A stretch of 64,000 nt of DNA from Coptis chinensis (lineage: Eukaryota > Streptophyta > Magnoliopsida > Ranunculales > Ranunculaceae), in NCBI GenBank assembly GCA_015680905.1, contig CM027380.1, positions 18,618,001 to 18,682,000 on the forward strand, given 5' to 3'. A program made the translations under genes and the position numbers. The notes below the pieces were generated by a model that saw only the letters and a program-made list of their open reading frames with translations, made no database searches and was not told where the DNA came from. Positions 35,726-46,579 of the stretch are shown here, in pieces (the stretch's first letter is position 1; each line of letters starts with the position of its first letter).

Positions 35726-35857
35726 ATTTTTAATTAGTTTCTCTAAAAAAAAGTAAAAAATAAAAAAGAGTTTTAGTAATACACATGAACTTCTACTGGC
35801 GCTGGTGGATTTCACCAGCCAAATATGCTGGTGAACAAATTTGGACTCTATACCTTT

Positions 35858-36961
35858 ACATATGCACAACTTATTCTTTTCCTAGTGAAAAGGTTGATTT
35901 GGCTTGAGAAGTCGCTTGGACGCTTGGTTGGAGTGTGCAACTCACGTGCAAACTTATGGACTGATGGCATGTCTTTAAATTTGCATAAATAGGTGTAGTG
36001 TAATACAACTAGAATTTAACCCGCATTAGCTCACTTTTCGAGTCATAATTAAATGAATACATGTAAATTTAACTTTTACAATAGAATTACCATTTTTTTT
36101 CTTTGACATTTAAATTGAACTTGTTAGTGTCATTATGATACCCTTAACTGAATATGTCTTAGAAAATCATCTTGGCCAAGTATATGTATTGAGAACAATT
36201 TGTTCATCTAGAAACTTCATCCAGAAGCGGAGTGTACTTGCATCGAAAAAAAGAAGAAGCGGAGTGTATGTAGACAACTTTCACTATTTATGCCTTGTGT
36301 AATCCATATTCAATTTATACACATTTCTCAAACGGTGAGCAGCATTCAAATTTTTGGATATTAAACCATTCTATGAATCATAATCATTGCCCAAATTAAC
36401 CTAGCAAAAACGACTCAAGCTACAACAACATTTTAGTTAGATACTAAATCCTTGGTTATAATGAAAACTTATACAAATACATAATGCTATCTTATTGGAA
36501 ATGATTGCAGACCTTAGCAAATAAGGTGAGTGACTATTCATGAGTTGATGATTCTTGCCTCTACAGTGACGATGTACACTTAAAATTGCTAGAAGATAAT
36601 AACTGTACTGTATTGAATTAACAAAAGGAGAAGAGTTACATTACAAAGAATTGAGAAATGAGTGTAATAGTTGATTATGTAATAGCATACCAACTACAAT
36701 ACATTAAGAGGAGAATCAATGATAGGTCAATTATGGTTGTTCTATTGAAGTTAATAAGTATAGTATGCTATCCCACCACTTCCCAGTGCCATGAGGTAAG
36801 TGTTGCTCCTGCAGTTGCACATTTTTCAGTGCCAAAGTTGACTTCTTGTCCAAGCTAATGTGATAAAGAGCCAAAAGTTCTAATGCACTGATTGAGCAAA
36901 ATGCTTCCACTATAGCTATTGATATGAGACAATCCATAACTTAATCCACCTGCTTGAATAG
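35858..36961. other. AT-rich spacer, no recognised gene
   Basis: A minus-strand 68-residue open frame (36731-36937) has a protein-like composition (LELLALYHISLDKKS) but no family or splice context that I recognise. Confidence 0.4.
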
Positions 36962-37499
36962 AGGTGCTACTCTTCAGTCTGTCTTGTGATCCCTGCTCCT
37001 AAGATGGAGTAACTAACGTGGTCGAAGGAGGAGCTATACACTATTATTTAACCATGTCCATTATATTTATACCATGTCAAATATCTCGTTTTCAAAATTT
37101 TGAAACTATTTTTTTCCATTTTTTTAACCTTAGCTTATAACTATTTTGGACTCCACCTGGAAAACCTGCTCTATGTGGCATTAGGTTCTCTTCTTGCCTT
37201 TGTTAGCTCTTAGTTTGCTTAAGTCTAGCTCGATCTGTCTAGAGGTTCTTAAGTCTAGCTCTGTCTAGAGGTGCTACTCTTTAGTCTATCTTGTGATCCC
37301 TACTCCTAAGATGGAGTAACTAACATGGTCGAAGGAGGAGCTATACACTATACTATTTAACCATGTCCATTATATATTTATACCATGTCAGATATCTCTT
37401 ACTGTTTCTCTTGCTATTTTCAAAATTTTGAAACTATTTTTTTCTATTTTTTTTTTAACCTTAGCTTATAACTATTTTGGACTCCACCTCATAACTATT
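36962..37499. repeat. Tandem duplication, units 36962-37159 and 37269-37499
   Basis: Both units run from aggtgctactctt(c/t)agtct through gaaggaggagctatacacta and ccatgtccattata to ggactccacct. The spacer contains a smaller duplication of cttaagtctagctc(g/t). No coding content. Confidence 0.88.
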
Positions 37500-38454
37500 A
37501 CCTGAAGAACGGAACATAGCAGATTGCAGCTAGCATAGCAAAACATTGGAGGCAACTTAGTGGCCAAGACCATTCTCACAAACCAACAACCTTCTGAAGT
37601 ACAAAGTAACTAAATACTTGTATGCAACTGCATAGTAATTAAAAGTGTTTATTTAATCTCAATTTCAAAAGTTGAAAAGTTGACCCCATGTAATGTTATT
37701 TCATAAACAATAAAATAATTATATAATTTAATATGTGAAATAACTACACCAAGAAAGAGGCCGAGGCCGTGGAGAAGAAGCACCCTTGTTGAGTTTTTGG
37801 TTCTCTGAAGATTTTGCATGAAGAAAATGAGAATCCTTGTTGAGTTTCTGGTTCTATGAAGATTTTGCATGAAGAAAATGGGAATTTTTTTTGGCTTGAA
37901 GATTTTTGTGAAGTTTTTTTTGGGCGTGAAGAAAAGGGGTTTTGAAGGTTTAGTCGGGGTACGGTTTTGTCTATTTTAGAGTATTAGGTAAATAGGACTC
38001 TTAGAGTTTAGATAAATTTAGATAAGTTAGAATTTAAATAAGTTAGATAAGTTATTTATATAAGTTTCATAAATTCTAGATAAGTTAGTAGTAATTTCTT
38101 TGAGCACGTTTTCATAAAGATTGTTTCCTAATTGGAATCAACTTACTCTTTTTATCGTGTCGGTCTACCGTCGGATGTCTTGATTGTATTAACTATTAGC
38201 CATCCGATGTAGGCTTCACACAAAGCTTTTAAAACCAAGCTGGTTTATTACATAGATAGATCGAATGCATCACATGCTTAGGCAAAGATTTGTCTGCTTT
38301 CAAGAATTCCATTTATTAGCCAAAACATATTCAAGAGATTGTGGTCGACCTTTTTGAGGCAAGTAGGAAATGGTGTCTTGACAAATGGTTCTTAACCGGA
38401 AGTCCGCCTATAAATTCTTAATGGAAAAGAATTGGCTAGGACAACACTTCAGTT
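37500..38454. other. Spacer with short duplicated segments
   Basis: Positions 37795-37880 contain a near-perfect duplication of ccttgttgagttt(t/c)tggttct(c/a)tgaagattttgc; another tandem motif (gataagttag) occupies 38020-38090. No gene recognised. Confidence 0.5.
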
Positions 38455-38700
38455 TTAACCAACAAACTATCAAATATTTGGAAATCTAAAATCTCTGCTA
38501 CTACTCAACTTTTTCTTTGGAAAATTTGTAAAATGTATATGAATATTTTGCCTATGAGGGATATTCTGATCCGAGGGATAAGAAAATGGAAGGAGATTTC
38601 TCGTCCATTTTGCCATCGACCGCGGGAAACCACAATTCACTTGTTCTATAAATGTAGCTAGACCAGAACACTATCCTATTAGTCTTAGATTATTTCAGAA
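38455..38700 (+). pseudogene. LINE reverse-transcriptase zinc-binding domain fragment
   Basis: The plus strand reads NKLSNIWKSKISATTQLFLW, then KICKMYMNILPMRDILIRG and RPFCHRPRETTIHLFYKCS. The pattern W-K..I....FLW.....LP....L..R......C......E...HLF..C is the zf-RVT domain of plant non-LTR retrotransposons. It is followed by a stop. The same element type recurs at 39540-39990 on the same strand, probably parts of one LINE relic separated by other repeat sequence. Confidence 0.7.
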
Positions 38701-39539
38701 CCAAAAATCATTTGTCAAAGAATGGCTAGATCGGATAAAATACTTGTGTGGTGACATACTTGTAAAGGTTTATTTTGTGCATAACCCTAGAATTATAGGC
38801 AAATAGAGGAAAATGGGGGGTTTAGTATGGATTTGACTGAGCTCGGGTCTGTGTGAGCTGCCTACGTATTAAGTTCTCAAGTGAAGTTGAATCAAATCTG
38901 TCGTAGTTCCTCTTTTGGATTGGTAGATTAAATGGGAGATGGCCGGAGATTGATCATGGAGAAGAAACTTAGTGTGGAGGAAGAGAATGGACTAGATCCG
39001 TAGAAATTCCTCCTCCCTCTTAGAGAGTGGAGAGGAAATATATAAAATTCCCTCAGCTCCTTCTTGTTTGTAACCGACCTGGTTCTTTTATAGCTCATGA
39101 CATTTTGGTACGGTGCTCCATTGATAGCTATTATTGCACCATGCATGTATTAATGTTCACTTTATAACCATCTCGTAACTCATGACGCTTGAGATGAGCG
39201 GTTGTGATGATCCAAAAGGATGGTCCCAAGATAAATGATCAATGAGATGTACAGTGACAATGACACGGATGTGTCACAAATGTATTGGTGACAATATATG
39301 TCCCTCATGTACAATAGTAAAGAGAGTAACACAGCTCTAGCTTCTAGCAGACACTTATGTACACTTGTATTTTACTACAACAACTATTGGAAACAAGGAA
39401 TGGAGTAAAATTTGACTATATGAAAGCTAACATGGAGAGGATCATCAGAGGCACTACTATAGAGACTGATAAATGCTTCACAACATTCAGAGAAGAATCT
39501 CTTAAACCTCTAATTGATATAACAAAGTAATATATTCTT
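38701..39539. other. Repeat-derived spacer
   Basis: Positions 38857-38905 share the gagctgcctacgtat...gtagttcctc motif with 7427-7500. The rest (minus-strand frame 38928-39146) looks like decayed LTR or element leader sequence but ends could not be defined. Confidence 0.45.
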
Positions 39540-39990
39540 GATTGTATTTTCCCTATCTTCCCTAATGAATGCATTCTTATAAGGTTTGATGTTTCTTACA
39601 CAATCGGAAATGGATGGGTTGGTGCTAGAAGCATAACATATATATGGGACAATGAAGGGAAAGCAATAGGAGCAACTGTTAGGAGGTTTAGAGCTAGGAA
39701 TGTAGAGGAAGCTGAAATGCACTCCCGTAGTGGGTGGCGAAAAAAGTAAAGTTAGCTAGCTGCAATGTTGGGAGGCATTGAATATGCTTTTGAAAGAGAG
39801 GTCATCAAAGCTTTGAATGCACCAAGATGTAATTGGGCATTGGAAACCCTTATAAACTATATTTTATCATTGTCTCCATGTTTTAGTTTCAGTAACTTTA
39901 GATGGGTAAGTAAAATTTGTAAAGGGGATGCTCACACTTTGGCTGGCTGGGTGAACCATCAGCTAGGGGGAGAAAATCTTCCAAAGTATA
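39540..39990 (+). pseudogene. LINE-type RNase H-like domain relic
   Basis: Reads FDVSYTIGNGWVGARSITYI, AEMHS and, after shifts, LAAMLGGIEYAFEREVIKALN and KICKGDAHTLAGWVNHQL. This is the order of the plant RNase H-like domain (Asp strand, Glu helix, and the alanine-rich final helix). Frame shifts and stops show decay. The Helitron inserted just downstream at an A/T site. Confidence 0.65.
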
Positions 39991-41686
39991 TCTATATCTT
40001 AATATTAAAGCTCCCACAGAGGTAATTTTCAAACTTCCTTAAAATTCCACGTCAAGCGAAGCGAGAAAAAATTCGCTCCTAGGAGCGAAAAGTCTCCTAT
40101 GCACATTTCCACAAGACATCCACTATCTCTTTTAACTAGTGATTAACTCTAGTTAATTAAAATCTAAACAAATATTTATTTTATTCCCTCTCCAAATCAT
40201 AACAATCACAATTTACATAGGGAATACAAATTAGCGCCAATGTGTGGGATTAATATGGCCAGCTTTGAGGGAGAGTGTCGGGGTTCCATAATTTGTTGCA
40301 AAGTACGGAAAAACTAATTATGAGATATAAAATTCCTAAAATCTAGCTTCTAAACTCAAATTTTCTGTCTCTCTTGATAAATTCCAATTTAAGCTCCACC
40401 TAATTAGGAATTCATTTTTGTTTAGCCAATCAATGAGGGGTTGAGTGAAAATGTGGAGAAAAAAAATTCTCTCCTAGGTGCTTAGGAGCAAAAAGTCTAG
40501 CTCCTAATTAAGCATCCATCCACCACACATCTAACATTTTTTTTTAATTGTTGATTTAACTCCAGTTAATTAAAATCTAACCAAATATTTATTTTATTCC
40601 CTTTCCAAATCATTCTATTTTTTTCTCCACCATTTTTTTTTTCAATAAAAAAAAAGAAAAATAAATGATTAATTTCAATAAAAATTAGTGTTGCAGACTT
40701 TTCAAGGGGTTACATCGCGAATTCTCAATTTTATTTTGTATTGGCTATTAGCTTCAATATTTTCGATTGTAATAAAGTTGTAATTTGTAACTGCATTTAC
40801 ATGTTTTTTTTTAAGAATTATAATTAAATTTAAGAGTTTTTTAATCTATGTCTCAAATTGCAAATAAGTTTTTTAAATTTAAGAGTTGTAATGAAAAATT
40901 GCAAATAAGTTTTTAATTTTGTGTCTCAAATTATTAATTTTAATTGAAGTCAATAATTTAATTTTTTTGTGGGAAAAAAAAATGAAAGATTTGTGGAGAA
41001 AAAAAATGAATGATTTGGAGAGAGAATAAAATAAGTATTTGGTTAGATTTTAATTAATTAAAGTTAATCAATCGCCTAAAAAGATGTTGGATGTGTGGTG
41101 GATGGGTGCTTATGAGACTTTTCGCTCCTAAAAAGCCTAGGAGCAAATTTTGCTCTCACCAAGCTAAAACAGGTTTTACGAAACCAACTCAAAATGGGAA
41201 TCTAACTCCTATTAAAATGGGAATTCCTTCTTTCTATTTGAAAGCTCATTCTTTATTTTTGAAAGGAAAATTCTAGAACTTCTAATTAAAACAATAATCA
41301 TTCGATTCTCCTATTAAAACGAGAATCATGGGATCTCTCACTCAATTATAAACGGATTTTTTAAAGGCCAATTAAAACTATTTATTAGGAAATTCAACTA
41401 AGACATATAATTCTTTGAAATTCCATGCCATCAGCCTATTAAAATGGGAATTCCTTTCCCTATTGAAAAATGAAATTTTAGCAATTCTAAACTAAAAGGT
41501 AATCCTTCTCCTACTAAAATGAGAATCACAATTCTAAATTAGGTCAACTATTACAATGGGATCTCTCCCCAATTAAAAACGCGTGTTTTTAAAGGACAAT
41601 TAAAATGATTTTGTTACTTAAATTTGTATATGTTCTTGAGCAAGTTTTATAAAAAATCGGTGTGTATGCACGGGCTTACAAACTAG
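39991..41686 (+). mobile_element. Non-autonomous Helitron (1.7 kb)
   Basis: It starts TCTATATCTTAATATTAAAG at 39991 after an A and ends ...GTATGCACGGGC...AACTAG at 41686 before a T. This gives the A|TC...CTAG|T arrangement expected of plant Helitrons, including a short GC-containing hairpin-like segment about 10 bases before CTAG. No Rep/helicase is encoded. It carries one arm of a dispersed foldback repeat (40060-40200) and a complete foldback element (about 40445-41160). The 61-residue open frame at 41091-41276 is not a gene. Confidence 0.75.
40445..41160. mobile_element. Foldback MITE with ~150-bp terminal inverted repeats
   Basis: The left arm (ctcctaggtgcttaggagc, agcatccatccaccacacat, ttaattaaaatctaaccaaa, ttattttattccctttcc) is repeated in reverse complement at about 40985-41160. 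Another single arm lies at 40060-40200. Exact termini uncertain to about 10 bases. No coding content. Confidence 0.8.
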
Positions 41687-41926
41687 TGCTTGAATAAACT
41701 TGTTGCCTGTATCAGTTTAATATATATAATATATATATGTTGTTTATTGGAAAAAAATAATAATAAAGTTGATTGCAGATAGATGACACAACATTTGCTA
41801 CACCATGAATTTTGACATAATTGTCATTTTTTTTTCCGATAAACACTTAATTGTCTTTATTAATAACCATAATATTACTACGTACTTATTCACGTTCACA
41901 TTTCCATGTTCCTTGTTAATTAGGAA
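41687..41926. other. Spacer after the Helitron
   Basis: AT-rich; the first bases continue the interrupted LINE tail. From about 41880 it is similar to 63390-63460, so the paralogous segment described next extends downstream of the coding part. Confidence 0.5.
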
Positions 41927-42093
41927 TTAGTCAACATCCTTCAGGGTAACACGCATATGTAGAAATTCCTCGACACTCAAATTTAAGTTTCTTTTTAAAA
42001 ATTCTTGGCATAAACTAGTGCACTTCTCGTCAGTACAACCATCAATTGGTTCCTCATAAGGTATGCATCCTTTTGCTTCTCCAATCATATTAC
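41927..42093 (-). CDS. Small cysteine-containing peptide, last exon (unrecognised)
   Basis: On the minus strand an acceptor (ccttttacag) is followed by 54 codons and a stop. The segment reads NMIGEAKGCIPYEEPIDGCT, then DEKCTSLCQEFLKRN and a Cys-free tail ending LKDVD. Cysteines are spaced C-x9-C-x4-C-x3-C. A short exon 2 after an AT-rich intron, with closely spaced cysteines, recalls plant secreted cysteine-rich peptides such as defensin-like proteins, but the number and spacing do not fit a named class. I could not find a convincing signal-peptide exon upstream (42100-42720). A decayed paralogue is at 63458-63605. Could be a gene, a fragment or a relic. Confidence 0.4.
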
Positions 42094-42727
42094 CTGTAAA
42101 AGGACAATTGTAAGTTTAATTTTCATTACTACCAAAGTTAATGTGTACCTCAATACCATGTACTAAAGAAAATAAAAAGGAAAAAGTAATTCCAAAAAGT
42201 AATTATCCAATAGCAGGGAAGGTAAGGTGTTTTTTGCAGTTTCATGGACTGTGATACTATGTGTTGGTTTATTCTAACACTGGATAGTAGTAAGTCGTCT
42301 TCATTCTTTGATAAATTTGTAAGACATTTGACCTCAATGCATTGTTAAACCTTTTGCAATACCAACTATTATATTGCTAAAATTTGAACTACAATACGTT
42401 GAAATTTAGAAATGATTGGAACGGGATAAGTTTAGCCATCCCCAAATTAGAGAAAAAGATCAAATGTAATTTACTATATAATATTTTAAAAAGAACAATA
42501 ATTGGGGATGACATAAGTTATCTCGTTCCATTCATATAATGAGAACAAAAACGATAATTGCGTTGGTGCGTAACATATCAATTGTACTGTTTGGGGGACA
42601 AAAAAACTGATGTTTCAAAAAAAAAATTAGGCGATGTGTTGATGATACTCTTAGACGGAAAAATAATTCGGTATATTATATAGAGTTCTAATTTTAGAAT
42701 GATATATAATTAACTGTTAGAGCAACC
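42094..42727. other. AT-rich spacer or possible intron of the small peptide gene
   Basis: No exon could be supported. The next element's TSD begins at 42728. Confidence 0.4.
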
Positions 42728-44828
42728 AAAACCCTAGAGTTTGAATTTGTTCACCATCGTGGACTGCTGTCTACTTGCACTAGGGGTGTAATACGGGGTG
42801 GGCTGGGTCAAATAGTGATGGGTCGGGTTGGGGTGGGTCTAGGGGATACAAATCCAATGGTCCTCGATGGGGCGGGGCGGGTTTAAGTGTCATATCTTAG
42901 TACCAATACCCGGCCTGTTGGGTCAGCTTACGGGGCGGGTTTTGGACGGGTCATTCGGGTCGGGTGGAAATTATCATTTTAACCCAATTTCACCCATCTT
43001 TTTTTTTTAAAAATTCTGCAAGTAATATATTTTCAATTCACAAGATAGAAAAAAAAATTGAATCAATATATCAATAAAAAATAAACAAAAAAATAAATAA
43101 AAATAAACTTGAACCCAAAACCATATCTGTAAATTTGAAACTTCTTTCTCGTGATTTACCATTTGTAAATTGATTATTTTCCATAGCATGATAAAATGAA
43201 AATGGGAGCGAGGATCTAAGGTACAAAATAATAAAATATAAACTAAAAGAATTCAAAATTAATACAAGGATGAATGATTCATCTTCTCTAAAATTCAAAA
43301 GTTGAATTTGAACTTTTGATATTTACCCAATTTTCAAACTTAAATATTTGAAATTGATGTTGAACTCATAATTAAGTTGTGTTCATATCTCCTAAATTCC
43401 TATAAAAGTTAAAAGAAAATATAAACAAAATACAAAAATATTAGAGTTAGAGTTTTGAAATTGTGTGGGTCAACAGGGTTGGGTCAATGGCTTTTGATAC
43501 AGTGCGGGTCGGGCGGCTTGACGGGTCGGTTTTGAGCATAGAACCTACACCCATAGCCCGACCGCGTAAAAATGGTTGCGGGGCAGGACGGGTTTGTTTT
43601 CGGGTCGGTGCGGGTTTGGGTAGAGGGTGAAGACCGGATACCCTACCGGATGATGGGTCAACAGTTTTTTTTTATACTCCTAACTAGCACCATAATTGGT
43701 CCAACATGGCCAGTGCTAGCTGACTTTCATTTGCCAATAAAATTACATAGTATTTACGATAGATTAAAATAAAAAGAAAAAAAAAATGAAAGCAAAGATT
43801 TCTAGTTTAACAAGGAAAATCGGATCAATTTTCTCTTATCGAGAATTGAGCTATCCCGCCCCCCCCCAACCCAATCTTATATTATTCTCTAAGAATACAA
43901 ATTTGAGATTTTTCCATTACCTTAATTTAGCTTCTAAAAGGAAAAATAATAGGTTTATTGTGATACTCCTAACATATACACACAATGTTTATTAAAAAAA
44001 AACATATACACACAGTGAAGTATGAACCTAAACCAGTACAAGCAATAAAGACTTGAAGTTTTATACGTTTTAATCAATGTAGCGGTTCTAAATTTCTAAT
44101 GGAACAACTTAACCCTCTGTGATTATCAATTTTCTCTTATCGAGAATTGACCTATCTCCCACATCTTATATTATTCTCTAAGAATACAAATTTGAGATTT
44201 TTTCATTACCTTAATTTAGCTTCTAAAAGGAAAAATAATAGGTTTATTGTGATACTCCTAACATATACACACAGTGTTTATTAAAAAAAAAACATATACA
44301 CACAGTGAAGTATGAACCTAAAACCAGTACAAGCAATAAAGACTTGAAGTTTTATACGTTTTAATCAATGTAGCGGTTCTAAATTTCTAATGGAACAACT
44401 TAACCCTCTGTGATTATGAAGCCAAGGTAAAAACATCAAAATGAGAGATTCAAAACTTAGTTTTTGCTATTGTAGTTGTACGTTTCTACTAGAATTCACA
44501 TTTTCATCGATATCCTTGATTATTTTGTAATTTGTTTTTCCGATACAAAATTGTGTTTTAACTTTGTGTTGTTCAATATTCGATTTCTTAAGAGAAAATA
44601 ATAAAATGTTTTAATGGAGAAGATGAGTAAAAGTGTAAATTTATGTTAGTTTCTCTGGAAGTTAGTTTTCTTTCCTTATTTATTTTAATTTATTAACATT
44701 TATGAGTTTTGTTAATACATACAGATAAATAAAAGTCAGTTAGCATTTGCCAAGTTGCCCAATAATCATTGTGCTGGTAGATTCTACTAGCGGCCACGCT
44801 GGTGAACAAATTCGGACTCAAAACTCTA
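42728..44828. mobile_element. Mutator-like element, family A, copy 2
   Basis: Spans 42737-44819. The left end GAGTTTGAATTTGTTCACCA and the reversed right end GAGTCCGAATTTGTTCACCA match each other and the ends of the element at 30658-35848. The flanking 9-mers aaaacccta (42728-42736) and aaaactcta (44820-44828) match at 8 of 9. The interior holds GC-rich gggtcggg-type blocks (42780-42970 and 43465-43640) around an AT-rich core, perhaps a decayed inserted hAT-like element. It also holds a 300-bp tandem duplication. No transposase seen. Confidence 0.85.
43824..44417. repeat. Tandem duplication, two ~300-bp units
   Basis: Units 43824-44124 and 44125-44417, both running from atcaattttctcttatcgag to taaccctctgtgattat. 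They are almost identical except for a C-run (cccgcccccccccaac) present only in the first unit and a few substitutions. Confidence 0.95.
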
Positions 44829-45462
44829 ACTAAACTGAAATTGTAAGAGTACAAAAATAAACACAATAATATAGTAATGAAAGAAAAAAAATAGTAAAGA
44901 AAAATATAACAGAGAAGCCTACATACCACGGGAGAAAAATAGTACGAGAAAGAGAATAGATAGAGTTGAAAGTAGTTTCATTTCTAAATTATGGCTCTAT
45001 TTGCTAAAACTAAAACTTTGTATGTTTGTCTAGGAAGGAAGGAGTAGCTTGGTATTTATAAGGAAAAAAGAAAGAGTTCACTTTTAAAATGTCAATGTTT
45101 GACGGGTAAATGGGATTGCTAAAAGAATTTAAAGTGTTACTTTTTATTTCCAACATGAGTATCAATTGTGATTTAGTAATTATATAAAAGATTCACTAAG
45201 GTTTAAACAAGGATTTCCTTTCCAGAAATGGTAACAGAGTCAACTACCTACATACCCCAATAGGATCATTTATTTAATTAGAACATTCATAGCTTTTGAG
45301 TTTTTAGAAAATTCATAATTTTGTTTACAGCAATACCAATTATAAAGATAGACTGTCCTAGATTGCTCTATTGCAAAAAAAAAAAAAAAAAAAAATAGAG
45401 ATGGAAAAGTTAATAGTAGTTAAATGGTGGACATGTGGGTTGCTAATTGCAACAATTATTCG
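44829..45462. other. AT-rich spacer
   Basis: No gene seen; includes a poly-A run near 45376-45396. Confidence 0.5.
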
Positions 45463-45971
45463 GATTGCAATTAGGCTGGCAATGGGATGGGCCAGGTCCG
45501 AAACCGATTGAATCCCGAACCCATCAGTAGGAACTTAAAACGTACTTAAATATTGCGTGATAAGTCCATTGGCCAGTTCTGGACATACTCCTGTTAGGTT
45601 CGATAACAGCCCGGTCCGAAAACTAAAATAGTTTTGTTATTTTTTCAATTAAATACTAGTAAATATTTAATTGTTACTATTAGCTATGTTAATATTAAAA
45701 GTTGGAGGCTTGGTGGATTAGTGATATAGTGTCACACATAAGGCGTGGGTTTGAGTTGCTACACACTATTTCAAATTATTTTTAGAGAAATAACAAAAAG
45801 ATAAACTATTTCTATGTAATCTTATTGGACCTAGGCTAGGCCCGAATCCAATCATGTCCAACGGGACCTAGGCTGGACTTGGGCCTTCTAAATGTAAATC
45901 CGATTTGGGCTGGACCTACACATAGGTAAGTCATGTTCAAGTCTGGCCCGTTGACAGCCTTAGATTGCAAT
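45463..45971. mobile_element. Short hAT-like non-autonomous element (491 bp)
   Basis: Spans 45472-45962. Ends are inverted repeats: TAGGCTGGCAATGGG at the left and, reversed, TAAGGCTGTCAACGGG at the right. The repeated gattgcaat on both sides (45463-45471 and 45963-45971) gives an 8-9 bp TSD, in line with the 8-bp duplication of hAT elements. The interior is non-coding, with gggcc(t)agg-type subterminal motifs. Confidence 0.82.
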
Positions 45972-46087
45972 CCCTTAGCCCGTTATTGCATAGTCGGACT
46001 CGACTGTCCTATTTTGTTGTAATTAATTATAACTACATAAGCGTGAGAAAATTCCATTTTGAAATAACAAATTTTGAAGTTATCAAT

Positions 46088-46347
46088 TGTTAGAATTAAA
46101 CCGATTTGGAGAAAATATCACACTGACTTAACACTAACTTAACATGTATTAAATCATTGAGAGAATATAATGGAGAGAATTCTTATTCATTGAGGTATGT
46201 CTACATAGGAGGAGGTTACCTTTATATACAACTAGGTAACCTCCTTTCCAAGATAAAAGATTATCAGGATAAATACCAGATAGAGGGTTATCAGGATAAA
46301 CACAGATCAATGGTGGGCATCCCTATAAGCCCATGGATTTCATAACA
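46088..46347 (-). repeat. 3' LTR of the 13.5-kb unit (260 bp)
   Basis: Plus-strand start TGTTAGAATTAAACC, end TTTCATAACA. It contains two copies of a ttatcaggataaa(t/c)ac repeat; the other LTR has three. The open frame 46157-46345 lies wholly in this LTR and is not a gene. Confidence 0.92.
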
Positions 46348-46579
46348 CTCCCCCTTGGATGTCCACCATTATTGTAGAAATTATGGTGGATGCATCTTTT
46401 TGTAGCATTCTTCTGGATGCTCTATAACTATGCAATGACAGTTGCCTCATTAAAACCTTGCTAAGGAAAACCCAGTGGGAAAAACCAAAGCAAAGGAAAA
46501 AAGAGTACAACATTACTCATAATCATTGTGACTTGTTTTATACTGCCTCATTAAAACCTTTACTAGGAAAACCCAGTGG

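Larger units (their letters stand above)
31663..35730 (+). mobile_element. Ty1/copia deletion derivative with intact ends
   Basis: LTRs are 31668-32268 and 35096-35725, direct and nearly identical, starting TGTAGAGAAAAAA and ending ATTCTCAACA. A perfect TSD, atttt, lies at 31663-31667 and 35726-35730. A tRNA-Met-type primer-binding site tggtatcagagc begins at 32271. A purine-rich tract (gaggtggagaa) precedes the 3' LTR. The interior lacks the gag capsid core and most of RT and all of RNase H. Retained cis signals with missing enzymes mean it could only have moved in trans, or was deleted after insertion. It sits inside the Mutator-like element at 30658-35848 and is younger than it. Confidence 0.93.
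30649..35857. mobile_element. Mutator-like element, family A, copy 1 (host of a copia insertion)
   Basis: The outer ends are inverted repeats. The left end is GAGTCCAAATTTGTTCACC at 30658; the right end, reversed, is the same sequence at 35848. The repeat continues through ccagcatattt(g/t)ttggtg and caccagcg for about 50 bases. A perfect 9-bp TSD, tataccttt, occupies 30649-30657 and 35849-35857. The element without the copia insertion would be about 1.1 kb, with pyrimidine-rich arms. No transposase seen. Confidence 0.9.

Noticed and set aside
36731-36937. 68-residue minus-strand open frame considered as a gene exon
   Set aside because: Protein-like composition only; no start, splice sites or recognisable family.
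42780-43660. GC-rich gggtcggg blocks considered as a separate complete hAT element
   Set aside because: A plausible left end (aggggtgtaa) exists but I could not find a matching inverted right end or TSD, so it is described only as interior of the Mutator-like element.
46157-46345. 62-residue plus-strand open frame
   Set aside because: Contained entirely in a copia LTR and antisense to the element.
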